Below, piece after piece: positions 19,392-29,402 of a stretch of DNA of 64,000 nt (position 1 is the first letter of the stretch; every line of letters begins with the position of its first letter). The DNA is taken from contig NZ_LKKW01000002.1 of assembly GCF_001891165.1 (NCBI RefSeq), forward strand, positions 1 through 64,000, read 5' to 3'. This DNA is from Streptobacillus ratti (lineage in GTDB: Bacteria; Fusobacteriota; Fusobacteriia; Fusobacteriales; Leptotrichiaceae). The position numbers and the translations under genes are program-made. Under the pieces are notes generated by a model, which saw only the letters and a program-made list of their open reading frames with translations, did no database searches and had not been told where the DNA came from.

Positions 19392-20321
19392 ATGAAAAAA
19401 ACTGCAAAAGTTTCAATAATTGGTGCAGGATTTGTTGGATCTGCTACAACTTTATCTATAGTTCTTTCAGGACTAGCTTCACATGTTGTATTAGTTGATG
19501 TAAACAAAGAAAAAGCAAAAGGAGAAGTTTTAGATATAGCCCATGGTGCTGCATTCATTAAAACTTGTGATATTATTTCGGGGGATTATAAAGATACTAA
19601 AGATTCTGACATAGTTATAGTAACGGCAGGTGCAAATCAAAAACCAGGAGAAACAAGACTTGATTTAGTACATAAAAATGTAGAAATATTTAAAACTATT
19701 ATTCCTCAAGTAGCTCGTTATTCACCTAATGCCGTATTAGTAATAGCATCTAATCCAGTTGATATTTTAACTTGGGTTGCATATAAATTATCAGGTTTCC
19801 CATCTCATAAAGTAATAGGTACTGGTACTGTACTTGATACTTCAAGACTAAGATATTATGTAGCAGAAGAATTTGACTTGGATGCAAGAAATATACATGC
19901 TTACATTATAGGGGAACATGGAGATTCAGAATTTCCAGTTTGGTCATCAGCTAATATAGGACCATTAAATTTCGCTGATTTTTGTGCAAGAGAAGCAAAA
20001 AATGCTGAAGAATTAAAAGAAAAAATACATCATAAGGTTAGAGATGCTGCCTATGAAATAATTTCAAGAAAAGGATATACTAATTATGCTATAGGTATGG
20101 CAATAAGAAGAATAGTAGAGGCTATTTTAAGAGATGAAAATTGTATTTTAACAATTTCAACTTATAATCAAATTGAAGATGTATACTATTCTATACCTAA
20201 TATTGTTGGTAGAAATGGACAACACTTAAAAATATGTCCTGAATTTGAAGCAGATGAAAAAGAAAAATTAGAAAATACAAAAAAAGTTCTTAAAGATGTT
20301 ATTAAAACAATAAAATTATAG
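19392..20321 (+). CDS. ldh: L-lactate dehydrogenase
   Basis: This enzyme reduces pyruvate to L-lactate with NADH, regenerating NAD in fermentation. The nucleotide-binding GAGFVGSATTLS, the DTSRLRY loop (substrate Arg) and the catalytic GEHGDSEFPVWS are present. The 309 residues are normal. GAGG before the ATG gives a strong ribosome site. The Q of GANQKPGETR in the specificity region favours lactate over malate. Confidence 0.96.
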   Translation: MKKTAKVSIIGAGFVGSATTLSIVLSGLASHVVLVDVNKEKAKGEVLDIAHGAAFIKTCDIISGDYKDTKDSDIVIVTAGANQKPGETRLDLVHKNVEIFKTIIPQVARYSPNAVLVIASNPVDILTWVAYKLSGFPSHKVIGTGTVLDTSRLRYYVAEEFDLDARNIHAYIIGEHGDSEFPVWSSANIGPLNFADFCAREAKNAEELKEKIHHKVRDAAYEIISRKGYTNYAIGMAIRRIVEAILRDENCILTISTYNQIEDVYYSIPNIVGRNGQHLKICPEFEADEKEKLENTKKVLKDVIKTIKL

Positions 20322-20330
20322 ATAAAAATA

Positions 20331-20364
20331 AGAGAATTTCTAAAATTATTCACAGAAATTCTCT
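20331..20364. terminator. Bidirectional terminator after ldh
   Basis: An 11-bp perfect stem, AGAGAATTTCT with its complement, and a 12-base loop are followed by TTTTTATTTT on the plus strand; an A/T-rich flank on the other side serves the convergent operon. Confidence 0.85.
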
Positions 20365-20383
20365 TTTTATTTTCTCAATCCTT

Positions 20384-20848
20384 TTATTTAGCAAAAAGCT
20401 CTAATATTTGCTCAATTTCAAATTCATTTTCATCTATATTTTTAATAACTTTTCCATCTTTAATAATACCTATTGCTGGTATAGATTTTAAATTAAGTTT
20501 TTGTAATATCTCTTTATCCTTATCTAAGTAATATTCAAAATTATATTTTTTCTCATTAATAAAATCTAAAGTTTCTTTTTCATAATCAACAAATCCATTA
20601 TCTGAATGAATAAATGGATACATTATAACTGTAATTTTTGTGTCCTTTAATTTATCTTGTATTTTATTTAATCTTTCTAATTCTTCATGACAATGAGGAC
20701 ACCAACTAGCAGCATAAACTATTATATTATTTTCACTTTTAATTACATTTTCGTAATTTTTATCATTAATAATTTTAACATTATTTTTTTCTGCTAAAAC
20801 ACATGAAAATGTAAGTAATGTCATTAAAACCAATATTATTTTTTTCAT
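20384..20848 (-). CDS. Exported thioredoxin-fold protein
   Basis: A hydrophobic signal (about residues 1-19) is followed by a thioredoxin domain with the active site SWCPHCHEELERL and the cis-proline segment KSIPAIGI. The CPHC motif is DsbA-like rather than CGPC, suggesting an oxidising or disulfide-shuffling role in the periplasm. LTFSC offers a weak lipobox; cleavage after VLA is equally possible. Last gene of a long operon, 11 bases after the TPR protein. Confidence 0.8.
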   Translation of the reverse strand: MKKIILVLMTLLTFSCVLAEKNNVKIINDKNYENVIKSENNIIVYAASWCPHCHEELERLNKIQDKLKDTKITVIMYPFIHSDNGFVDYEKETLDFINEKKYNFEYYLDKDKEILQKLNLKSIPAIGIIKDGKVIKNIDENEFEIEQILELFAK

Positions 20849-20859
20849 CTTAAACTCCT

Positions 20860-22218
20860 TTATTTGTTATTTATTAATATATTAGTATATACTCTTATTT
20901 TTTCTTTATCACCATTTTTATTAGCTAAATCTACTAATAGTTCTAAGGCTTTAAGCTCATTTTGAGATAAAGCAATAATTGCATATTTTTTCTTAGCATC
21001 TACATCATCGCTTAATAATGAAATTTCATAACTTGCAGGTCCAACTCCAAGCTTAGAAGCTATTTTTAAATAGTCAATATAATTAGACATATTAGATTTT
21101 ATTCCTGATGTTATTTCTAAATTTTTAACTATAGAATAATAATTAAGAATTGCATCTAAATTTCCTATTTCAAAACTTTTTTTATACATTTCTAATGCCT
21201 TATTTATCTCATCTGAATTTTCATAATATTCTCCTAATTTATTATATACAGGATTATATTCTAATAATTCTAAACTATCATAAATTTCTTTTGCTTTTTT
21301 CCATTCATCATTTTCATAAAGTAAATTAGCTTTCATAAATTGAATATCTTTATTATACTCAGTAATTTGCTCAAGTATTTCTATAGCTTTTTTTCTCTTA
21401 TTCTTTGTAGATAAATCTGAATACTGAACAATTTTCATTGCTGATTTTGCATATTTATGTTTCATATATAGTTCTCTATATATTTTTATTGCATTCTGAG
21501 TTTCACCTTCCATTTCCAAAAAACTTGCTTTAGCAAATAAAGCATCAACATTTTCTCTTTCTATAAAAGGTTTAAGTATCTTATATGCCACACCTACATC
21601 ATCTCTATCTAAAAGAAATTTACCTAAAATGTATCTTTCTGAATCCTCTATTTTATTTTGATTAAATTTAACATATAGTTCTTCCATACGTTTAAATTTT
21701 TCTAAATTATTTTTCATATCAATATATGTTGTATATATTGTATAATTATTTTGAGCATATGCTTTTTCAAAATATTCATATGCTTCACTATATCTCTTTA
21801 GAGAATATAAGTAAGTTGCTAAAAATGATGTTGCTCCTATATTTCCTTGATTAGATGCTTCCTTTAATTTATCTATAGCCTGTTCATACTTATTTGCAAA
21901 TATTAATGAAGTTGCCTCTCTATATTCTGCATAACCATATGATTTACCTATTTTATTTTCATAAAAAGAATTTAATACATCCTCATCTCCTAAGTAATTT
22001 ATAACCTCATAAATATCTACATCATTACCTCTATAGGCTTTTTCAAAATTTTTTAAAGTTAAATCATTTTCTTCCCTATATATACTTACTATTCCATCTT
22101 CAATATAGTCAAAAGTTTTACTATCATAATTTAATTTCTTATACTGAAATACTAATAACACAACCAATGCGAAAAGAAATACAATAAAAATTTCTTTTAT
22201 TATTCTATTTTTCTTCAT
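20860..22218 (-). CDS. Membrane-anchored TPR/Sel1-like repeat protein
   Basis: One N-terminal membrane segment (about residues 8-26) precedes roughly 400 residues of helical pairs with TPR/Sel1 spacing, for example YEYFEKAYAQNN, AIKIYRELYMKHKYA and ALEMYKKSFEIGN. Such proteins are scaffolds; no catalytic part is seen. It lies 8 bases after metG. Function unknown. Confidence 0.75.
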   Translation of the reverse strand: MKKNRIIKEIFIVFLFALVVLLVFQYKKLNYDSKTFDYIEDGIVSIYREENDLTLKNFEKAYRGNDVDIYEVINYLGDEDVLNSFYENKIGKSYGYAEYREATSLIFANKYEQAIDKLKEASNQGNIGATSFLATYLYSLKRYSEAYEYFEKAYAQNNYTIYTTYIDMKNNLEKFKRMEELYVKFNQNKIEDSERYILGKFLLDRDDVGVAYKILKPFIERENVDALFAKASFLEMEGETQNAIKIYRELYMKHKYAKSAMKIVQYSDLSTKNKRKKAIEILEQITEYNKDIQFMKANLLYENDEWKKAKEIYDSLELLEYNPVYNKLGEYYENSDEINKALEMYKKSFEIGNLDAILNYYSIVKNLEITSGIKSNMSNYIDYLKIASKLGVGPASYEISLLSDDVDAKKKYAIIALSQNELKALELLVDLANKNGDKEKIRVYTNILINNK

Positions 22219-22226
22219 TTATACTC

Positions 22227-24101
22227 CTATTTTATACTTGTTGAAACTTTAACTAAATTATCTATTTCAACCAATGAAACTCTTTTTTTCTCTGCTGTAG
22301 TAAGCAACATTCCTTGAGAAAGTATTCCTCTAATTTCTACAGGTTCTAAGTTTAAAACTGCCATTACCTTTTTACCTAATAAACCTTGTTCATCTTTATA
22401 ATATCTTGCAATACCTGAAACTATTTGTCTAAGTTCAGTTCCAGTATCTACTATAAATCTTAATAGAGAGTTATTTTCAACAACTCTTTCTACTTTTTTT
22501 ATCTCTACCACTCTTATATCTACTTGATTAAAATGTTCTATATTAATAGGATTATTTATTATCAAATTTTCTTCAAATTCAGATTTAGGCAGTTCTATTC
22601 TTGGAAATAGAACTTCAGCTCTATTTAATTTATTATTTTCTGGATACATTCCCCATTTTTTAATATCCTCAAGTGATAATTCTTTTTCTTCTAAAGCAAG
22701 TTGATTTAATATTTTTTTAGAAGAATCTGGCATTATAGGGGAGATTAGAACAGCTATTTTATATATCCCATCAATTAAATTATATAATACTGTTTTAAGT
22801 CTATCTATATCATTATTTTTATATAATGTCCACGGTTCTGACTCATCTATATACTTATTTAATCTTGATATAAATTTCCATATAGTTTTTAACATTTCAG
22901 AAAAATTATACTCAGTATAATAATTATCAACATTTTTTAAAGTTTCATCCCATAAATTTATTATTTCATTATCTAAACTATTTAATTCATTTATACCATA
23001 AACTACTGAATCAAAATATTTATTTTGCATTCCAATTACTCTATTTAATAAATTTCCTAAATCGTTTGCAAGATCTGAATTTATTCTTTGTATAACTGCC
23101 ATGTTAGAATAATCAGCATCTTGTCCAAATGTTGCTTCTCTTAATAAGAAATATCTAAATTGATCTAAACCATATTTATTTACTTCATCTATTGGATCTA
23201 CAACATTACCTAAAGATTTAGACATTTTTTGACCATCTTTTGTCCACCAACCATGTACTGCTAATACATCAGGCAATTTAATTCCAGCTGACATAAGCAT
23301 AGCTGGCCATATTATTGCATGAAATCTTAATATATCCTTACCTACCATATGGACTACTTCTGAATTATTCCAATATATATCAAAATTTTCACTATTATAT
23401 CCAGCACCAGTTAAATATGAGTTTAGTGCATCAAACCATACATAAACTATATGACCTTTTTCAAGCTCTAAAGGTATTCCCCAATTAAATGTAGTTCTTG
23501 AAATAGATAAGTCTTGTAATCCTTGTTTAATAAATGAAATTACTTCATTTTTTCTATTAGATGGTTTAATGAAATCTGGGTGTTCTTCATAGAATTTTAA
23601 TAACTTATCTTCATATTTTGATAATTTAAAAAAGAAAGATTTTTCTTTCATATCAATTACAGGTTTACCCATGTATAAACCATCTACTAATTGTGATTCT
23701 GTAACAAAAGTTTCTTCACTTACTGAATACTTCCCTATATATTCACCACTATATATATCTCCATTTTTATAAACTTTTCTAATTATATCTCCTACTGTAA
23801 ATTTATGTTTTTCACTAGTAGTTCTTACAAATTCAGAATAATCTATATTAAGTATATCCCATAAATTAATAAAATCTTCTTTCATTTTATCTACCCATTG
23901 TTGAGGTGTTACATTATTTTTTTCAGCAGATTCTTGTATTTTTTGACCATGCTCATCAATTCCAGTTATTAATCTAACATTTTTACCTTTTAGTTTATTA
24001 TATCTTGCAACAACATCACAAATTATTGTTGTATATGCTGTCCCTATATGAGGTTTAGCATTAGGATAATAAATTGGTGTTGTGATATAGAAATTATTCA
24101 T
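22227..24101 (-). CDS. metG: Methionyl-tRNA synthetase
   Basis: This enzyme charges tRNA-Met. The catalytic domain shows PIYYPNAKPHIGTAYTT (HIGH-like) and DGQKMSKSLGN (KMSKS). The insertion reads GKYSVSEETFVTESQ with no zinc cysteines, so it is the zinc-free type. The C-terminal about 105 residues form the EMAP/Trbp-like tRNA-binding domain (FNQVDIRVVEI). An upstream in-frame ATG exists at 24170, but the ATG at 24101 has an ideal AAGGAGG ribosome site and gives the family N-terminus, so I use it. This makes an 8-base overlap with folA. Confidence 0.95.
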   Translation of the reverse strand: MNNFYITTPIYYPNAKPHIGTAYTTIICDVVARYNKLKGKNVRLITGIDEHGQKIQESAEKNNVTPQQWVDKMKEDFINLWDILNIDYSEFVRTTSEKHKFTVGDIIRKVYKNGDIYSGEYIGKYSVSEETFVTESQLVDGLYMGKPVIDMKEKSFFFKLSKYEDKLLKFYEEHPDFIKPSNRKNEVISFIKQGLQDLSISRTTFNWGIPLELEKGHIVYVWFDALNSYLTGAGYNSENFDIYWNNSEVVHMVGKDILRFHAIIWPAMLMSAGIKLPDVLAVHGWWTKDGQKMSKSLGNVVDPIDEVNKYGLDQFRYFLLREATFGQDADYSNMAVIQRINSDLANDLGNLLNRVIGMQNKYFDSVVYGINELNSLDNEIINLWDETLKNVDNYYTEYNFSEMLKTIWKFISRLNKYIDESEPWTLYKNNDIDRLKTVLYNLIDGIYKIAVLISPIMPDSSKKILNQLALEEKELSLEDIKKWGMYPENNKLNRAEVLFPRIELPKSEFEENLIINNPINIEHFNQVDIRVVEIKKVERVVENNSLLRFIVDTGTELRQIVSGIARYYKDEQGLLGKKVMAVLNLEPVEIRGILSQGMLLTTAEKKRVSLVEIDNLVKVSTSIK

Positions 24102-24564
24102 TATTCCTCCTTGTGTATGTATATAATGTGAATGTATTGTATTTAAATTCTTCAATAAAAAATTTATCACAATTTATTTTAGGAAAATATTTATCTGCAC
24201 TTGGAAATTCTTCTTCAATTTTAGAAACATAGATTTTTTCTGCATATTTTAAAAACTCTTTATATATACTTTCTCCACCAATAATATATACTATTTCCTC
24301 ACTATTTAAATATTTTTCCAATATCTCATTTATGTTCCTTATTACATTAATATTCATGTTTTTTTCTAAACTACTACTTATTACTATATTTTCTCTTAAA
24401 TCTAATGGTTTTCCTATAGATAAATATGTATTCTTACCCATAATTACTTTATGATTTAAAGTAAGTGTTCTAAAAAAATTTAAATCTTCAGGATTATGCC
24501 ATAACATTTTATTATTCTTACCTATTTCATTATTTTTACCAATAGCAACCACTATATGTATCAC
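24094..24564 (-). CDS. folA: Dihydrofolate reductase
   Basis: This enzyme reduces dihydrofolate with NADPH. It opens HIVVAIGKNNEIGKNNKMLWH; the catalytic acid is in PEDLNFF and the cofactor motif is YIIGGESIY. The 156 residues are normal. It overlaps trmL by 4 bases and metG by 8, so all are co-translated. No thymidylate synthase gene is nearby. Confidence 0.94.
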   Translation of the reverse strand: MIHIVVAIGKNNEIGKNNKMLWHNPEDLNFFRTLTLNHKVIMGKNTYLSIGKPLDLRENIVISSSLEKNMNINVIRNINEILEKYLNSEEIVYIIGGESIYKEFLKYAEKIYVSKIEEEFPSADKYFPKINCDKFFIEEFKYNTFTLYTYTRRNNE

Positions 24565-25079
24565 TTAATTGTAGCTCCCTTAATTGTTAAATCTTTTCTA
24601 ATTAATTCTACTTTTTCAGTTTCCATATTAAATTCAAAATTTTGTTGTCTTAATGCCTCATAAAGTATTATGACAGCTGAATTTGATAAATTAAGAGATC
24701 TACCAATATTTAACATTGGTATTGTAATATTTTGTTCTTTATATTCATTTAAAATTTCTTCTGGTAATCCACGTGATTCTGATCCAAACATTATATAGTC
24801 ATCTTCTTCAAATTTTACATCACTATATTTCCTATCAGTCTTAGTTGTGGCAAAATATATTTTACCCTTACCCTTATTTTCCAAAAATTCTTCAAAAGAT
24901 TCCCAGATTTTCAAATCAACATATTGCCAATAATCAAGACCTGTTCTCTTTATATGTTTATCATTAATTTCAAATCCAAGTGGTTTTATTAAATGAAGTG
25001 TTGTGTTAGTTATTACACAACTTCTACCAATATTTCCTGTATTGTATGGCATTTCTGGTTGATATAAAACAATATTCAC
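24561..25079 (-). CDS. trmL: tRNA (cytidine/uridine-34-2'-O)-methyltransferase
   Basis: A SPOUT-fold methyltransferase of 172 residues that modifies the wobble base of tRNA-Leu isoacceptors. Family motifs are PYNTGNIGRSC, MFGSESRGLPEE and the knot sequence IPMLNIGRSLNLSNS. Typical TrmL length without extra domains. It lies 11 bases after the site-2 protease gene. Confidence 0.93.
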   Translation of the reverse strand: MNIVLYQPEMPYNTGNIGRSCVITNTTLHLIKPLGFEINDKHIKRTGLDYWQYVDLKIWESFEEFLENKGKGKIYFATTKTDRKYSDVKFEEDDYIMFGSESRGLPEEILNEYKEQNITIPMLNIGRSLNLSNSAVIILYEALRQQNFEFNMETEKVELIRKDLTIKGATIK

Positions 25080-25090
25080 TTTTATTTCTC

Positions 25091-25876
25091 CTAAAATATG
25101 TATTTTGTAACATCATTAAATACTACATACACCATAAGTATTAATAATAATATCATTCCTACAGTATGTATTTTTTCTTCTAATTTCTTATTTAATTTAA
25201 TACCAAAATATTCAAGTAAAACAAATATTGTACGACCACCATCTAATGCTGGTATAGGTAATAAATTAAGTATACCTATATTTATAGATAAAAGTGCAAA
25301 TAAAGGTATTAATACTAAATATCCTTGTGTTCTAATTTGCTCAGCAAAAACTAAAGGAAGACCTACAGGTCCGACCATTTCTTTTGCTTTAACTGCTCCT
25401 GTAAGTAACATTTTTAATCCTAAAAATGTTGTTGAAAATACTTTTGCAAACATAGTAAAGGCAAGACTTAAAGGTTGTCCTGTTAGTAACATTAATATTA
25501 TAAAGGCTATTAATGCTGTAACAAAATTCATAAATACACCAGCTAAAAGAACTATTATCTGTTCAAATTTAGGATGAGATATGAATCCTTTACTATTATA
25601 CTCCCTTATTTCTTCTTCAGTATAGTCTTTAAATTCTTTATCATCTATGCTAGCTTCAATCATACCCTCTATTAATACATATCCACCTATAGGTATAGCT
25701 CTTAAACTATATTGTGTCCCATTTTTTTCTTTACTATAAACTAAAGGCCCCATACCTATAGAAAATTCAGATACAGGCATATTGAATTTTTTTGCAGTAT
25801 AAAAATGTCCTAATTCATGTAAAAATATTATTAGACTTAGAATCATTAATGTAATTATTACAACAACAAACATCAT
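25091..25876 (-). CDS. Site-2 protease family zinc metalloprotease, short form without PDZ
   Basis: This M50 intramembrane protease has the zinc motif HELGH at residues 20-24 in the first membrane segment and the second zinc ligand in NLLPIPALDGGR (about residue 218). The region FSIGMGPLVYSKEKNGTQY and the IPIGGYVLI strand are RseP-like. At 261 residues it is much shorter than usual RseP/RasP (about 340-450). The stretch between the second membrane segment and the MVGPVGL part is too short to hold a PDZ domain. It lies 2 bases after the TrmB-type regulator and lacks the usual dxr/uppS neighbours. The substrate is unknown. Confidence 0.85.
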   Translation of the reverse strand: MMFVVVIITLMILSLIIFLHELGHFYTAKKFNMPVSEFSIGMGPLVYSKEKNGTQYSLRAIPIGGYVLIEGMIEASIDDKEFKDYTEEEIREYNSKGFISHPKFEQIIVLLAGVFMNFVTALIAFIILMLLTGQPLSLAFTMFAKVFSTTFLGLKMLLTGAVKAKEMVGPVGLPLVFAEQIRTQGYLVLIPLFALLSINIGILNLLPIPALDGGRTIFVLLEYFGIKLNKKLEEKIHTVGMILLLILMVYVVFNDVTKYIF

Positions 25877-25878
25877 AT

Positions 25879-26514
25879 TTATTTCTCCGTTTCCATTTTA
25901 ATTCTTTTACTAATTTGATTTATTAGTAAACTATTTTTTGTATATAACATGGTATTATTATCTTTTAATACCATTTCTTCATTATCTTTAATTAATACAA
26001 GCTCATCTGTAGCTTTTTCTTCCTTAATATATACTAAAATATTTTTTTCTTCTAATTCTTTTATTTTATTTATAAAGATTTCATCATATATATTACCTAC
26101 TACTATTAATATATTTTCTGTATTTTTTATTAACTCCATTATCTTATATGTTAAATTATCTAATCTATCAAATAAATGTATACCCTCCATATTATACTGA
26201 GAATACAAGCTATCTAATCTCATTTTTAAACTACTAAGTGTTTCTAACATTTCCTTTTCAAACCTATTAAGAAATACATTTGGATCTATAACACTATAGT
26301 TTTTAGAATCATCATTTGATGGCAATAATTTAATTATTCCCTTTTTTTCCATAAATTCCATCATTTTATATGCTGAACTTCTGGAAATATCTATTTTTTT
26401 TGAAATTTGAGTAGGATTTTCTCCTGAATATTTAATTAAATGCAAATAAATTTCTGCTTCTATTTCTGTAAACCCTATATTTATCAGTTGATTAAAAATT
26501 AATTCTTTATCCAT
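25879..26514 (-). CDS. TrmB-family transcriptional regulator
   Basis: The N-terminal winged helix-turn-helix (about residues 1-75, with FTEIEAEIYLHLIK and ISRSSAYKMMEFMEKKGI) is the TrmB pattern. It is followed by a coiled linker and a short effector domain (about 105-211), shorter than sugar-binding archaeal TrmB forms. It shares one base with the dGTPase stop region and sits 2 bases before the protease gene, so it is part of the operon. The ligand and target are not evident. Confidence 0.78.
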   Translation of the reverse strand: MDKELIFNQLINIGFTEIEAEIYLHLIKYSGENPTQISKKIDISRSSAYKMMEFMEKKGIIKLLPSNDDSKNYSVIDPNVFLNRFEKEMLETLSSLKMRLDSLYSQYNMEGIHLFDRLDNLTYKIMELIKNTENILIVVGNIYDEIFINKIKELEEKNILVYIKEEKATDELVLIKDNEEMVLKDNNTMLYTKNSLLINQISKRIKMETEK

Positions 26515-28040
26515 TATTTTATCCCCATTAATTCTTGATAAGTCGTCTTAATATATGAATCAGTCATACCAGAAATATAGTCTGTAACAAGTAATAATCT
26601 TAAATATAGCTTATAATTATATATCTTATTTTCATATTCTTGTTCAAGTCTTTCTTTTTTGTTACCCTCAAGTTTTTCTTCCTCTATTTTAGCTTCAAGT
26701 TTAGCACGTTGCTTATTCTCAAAATCATTTGCATACACATGATAAGTATATTTTTGATTATCACTTAATATAATTCTATATTTTTTATGTACAGAATTAT
26801 CTTTTTCAAACTTAGTATCATAATATATTATAGAATTAACAAATTTATCTAATAAAAACTGTATCATAATATTTGCAGTAAGTTCCATTTGATTATTCTT
26901 TTTAGATTCAAATATATATTTTCTTGATGTATGTTTTAACATTTTAACTATTTTTGATGATCTACCATCTGCGAGTAATTCCTTAGTAAAAGTTCCATTC
27001 ATTATATCATTATAGTTATTTATAAAATTATTAACAACATCTTTAATAATTAACCCTTGTATAGAAATAATCCATCTACTTGCAGCATAGTTATGTACAC
27101 TTTCATAACCTTTTTTCTTTGCCTCTTCCTTATACTTAATAAGTCTATCATAAAATATATCTCCAGCTTCAAAACCATAACTTCTTAAAGCATTTTCTAA
27201 ATTATAGTAATTTAAATATTTTTTCTTTAATCCATCTTCAACATCTGCTGTAATATATGCTATATCATCTGCTGCTTCTAAAAGAAAAGTTAAAGGATGT
27301 CTATATATTTTATTTTCTTTTTCATCATATGTACCTGTTGATTTTACAACATCTAAAAACACATCTTCTTCTGCAAGAAAGTATCCCATTTTCTTATCCT
27401 TAATATTTCCACTTTCTTTATCTATATCTTGCGATGAAACAGGGTATTTAATTAATGTATTAAGCAAAGCATAAGTTAAATTCATACCATTTTCATCAAC
27501 TAAAAAATGTAATTTAGATACTACCCTTATAGCTTGTGCATTCCCCTCAAAATTTTCAAAATCAGCTATCATTTGAGGTGTTAATAAATCTCTTAATTTT
27601 TTAACTTCACCATTAAAATCTTTAACATCAGTTTTATCAATAAAACTAGAAAACCACATTCTAATAGTGTCTTCTCCAAAATGCCCAAACGGTGGGTTTC
27701 CTATATCATGTATTAAAGCTGCTGATGATAAAATAGTAGAAATAGAATTTAATTCTTCATATCCAAAATCAGGATCTATTTTCTCTTCTATTATTCTTTT
27801 ACCTATAGATTGTGCTATTGACTTAGCAAAAGATGAAACTTCAAGTGAATGAGTTAATCTAGTTCTAACAAAATCATTTTCTTCTAAAGGAAAAGCTTGT
27901 GTTTTATCTTGAAGTCTTCTAAAAGATGGCGATGATATTACTCTATGATAATCTTTTTCAAAATCATTTCTTATATCACTTGATTTTATTCTACTTCTTG
28001 CACGTCTAGTATTTATTGATAATAAATTTTTCCAATTCAT
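26514..28040 (-). CDS. dgt: Deoxyguanosinetriphosphate triphosphohydrolase-like protein
   Basis: This HD-domain enzyme hydrolyses dNTPs to deoxynucleoside and triphosphate. The N-terminal RVISSPSFRRLQDKTQ and RTRLTHSLEVSS, the metal-binding SAALIHDIGNPPFGHFGE and the later EAADDIAYITADVEDG follow the family order. Length 508 matches E. coli-type dGTPase. 12 bases separate it from the MATE gene upstream. Confidence 0.92.
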   Translation of the reverse strand: MNWKNLLSINTRRARSRIKSSDIRNDFEKDYHRVISSPSFRRLQDKTQAFPLEENDFVRTRLTHSLEVSSFAKSIAQSIGKRIIEEKIDPDFGYEELNSISTILSSAALIHDIGNPPFGHFGEDTIRMWFSSFIDKTDVKDFNGEVKKLRDLLTPQMIADFENFEGNAQAIRVVSKLHFLVDENGMNLTYALLNTLIKYPVSSQDIDKESGNIKDKKMGYFLAEEDVFLDVVKSTGTYDEKENKIYRHPLTFLLEAADDIAYITADVEDGLKKKYLNYYNLENALRSYGFEAGDIFYDRLIKYKEEAKKKGYESVHNYAASRWIISIQGLIIKDVVNNFINNYNDIMNGTFTKELLADGRSSKIVKMLKHTSRKYIFESKKNNQMELTANIMIQFLLDKFVNSIIYYDTKFEKDNSVHKKYRIILSDNQKYTYHVYANDFENKQRAKLEAKIEEEKLEGNKKERLEQEYENKIYNYKLYLRLLLVTDYISGMTDSYIKTTYQELMGIK

Positions 28041-28052
28041 ATATCAGCTCCT

Positions 28053-29402
28053 CTAATCTCTTATTATTCTTTTAACCCATTTTTTCTGATTATATCTAAA
28101 TATTGCTGGAAGTAAAACTATAATATCTGAACTTCCTCCTAAAAAATATATTATATTAATAGGAAGATTTAAGCTCTTACCTAATATAGTAAGAGGTACT
28201 GAAAACACCCACATTCCAACTAAATCTAACATCATTGCATAATATATATCTCCACCTGCTCTTAATATACCTACGATAATAAGAAGACTTAATCCCTTAA
28301 ATGGTAATATTAAACTTTCACTAAATACTACAAGTCTTGTTGCACTAATTAAACTAGTTTCTGCTTTCATAAAGCTTAATACTATAGGCGAGATAATATT
28401 TACTAAAATTCCAGATAGTATGGCTAAGATTAACATTAATTTAAAACATAATCTAGCAACCTTTTTAGCTTGTTCTAAATTATTAGCTCCTAATTCATTA
28501 CCAATAAGCACCGATGAAGCATTAGATACTCCACTAAACATACTAATTAACATTGAAGATATAGTCCCTGCCATAACAACAGAAGAAAACTCTACTGCTC
28601 CAATATTACTATATATTGATGTCCTATAAGTAATTCCCATTACCCATATAAATTCATGAATAAATGTTGGTAATGATATCTTAATAATATCTTTAACTAA
28701 AGAGAAATCAAAAAAAAGTGCCTCTTTAAAATTGTAAAGTATAGGGAATTTGTTTTTCTTTACTATGTATATCATATATATTAAAGATACCAATCTAGCT
28801 ATAACAGTTGAAATAGCCGCTCCTTTAACACCTAATACAGGTATTAACATTAAATTCCCTACTATATTAAATACAAGTCCTACTATAGAACTATAAAAAG
28901 AGTATTTTGATTTACTAATTACCCTAAGCTGCATAGAAAAGACAAAACCTAGTCCTGCAAGAGGGAAAGTAAAACTTACATATTTAAAATAGTCTTTTGC
29001 TTGTGCTAAAATCAATGTATCTTTACTATAAAATCTCAGTAATATTTCTGGATCCGTTAAACCTATTACGATAAAAGGTATTGATAAAACTAGTGAAATT
29101 ATTAATAAAAACCCTAAAATTTTATTCATTTTAAAATAATCTTTATTTCCAAAATATTGTGCTGATAATACTGCTGCTCCACTAAATAGCCCAAATAGTG
29201 AAATAATATAAACAAAAAATATTTGGTTAGAAATACCTAGACCTGAAACTGCATTAGTTCCCAATCCTAAAACTGGATCTGTTTTTCCTACCATAAAATT
29301 ATCTACAAAATTAACAAAGTTATACACTAGGTTCTCTAAAGCCACTGGTATCCCAACTATAAGTATCTTTTTATAGATATTCATATCTTTAATCTTTAAC
29401 AT
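28053..29402 (-). CDS. MATE-family multidrug/cation efflux transporter
   Basis: The 449-residue membrane protein has about twelve membrane segments in two related halves and the MATE hallmarks PVALENLVYNFVNFVDNFMVG and ASSVLIGNELGANN. These exporters use Na+ or H+ gradients. The first ATG has an AGGGAG ribosome site and overlaps the nuclease gene by 14 bases. The substrate cannot be told from sequence. A second MATE gene lies at 40474-41832. Confidence 0.9.
   Translation of the reverse strand: MLKIKDMNIYKKILIVGIPVALENLVYNFVNFVDNFMVGKTDPVLGLGTNAVSGLGISNQIFFVYIISLFGLFSGAAVLSAQYFGNKDYFKMNKILGFLLIISLVLSIPFIVIGLTDPEILLRFYSKDTLILAQAKDYFKYVSFTFPLAGLGFVFSMQLRVISKSKYSFYSSIVGLVFNIVGNLMLIPVLGVKGAAISTVIARLVSLIYMIYIVKKNKFPILYNFKEALFFDFSLVKDIIKISLPTFIHEFIWVMGITYRTSIYSNIGAVEFSSVVMAGTISSMLISMFSGVSNASSVLIGNELGANNLEQAKKVARLCFKLMLILAILSGILVNIISPIVLSFMKAETSLISATRLVVFSESLILPFKGLSLLIIVGILRAGGDIYYAMMLDLVGMWVFSVPLTILGKSLNLPINIIYFLGGSSDIIVLLPAIFRYNQKKWVKRIIRD

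Noticed and set aside
24102-24170. metG N-terminal extension from the upstream ATG at 24170
   Set aside because: The extension lies inside folA, has no ribosome site and is not part of the family, whereas ATG 24101 has an AAGGAGG site.
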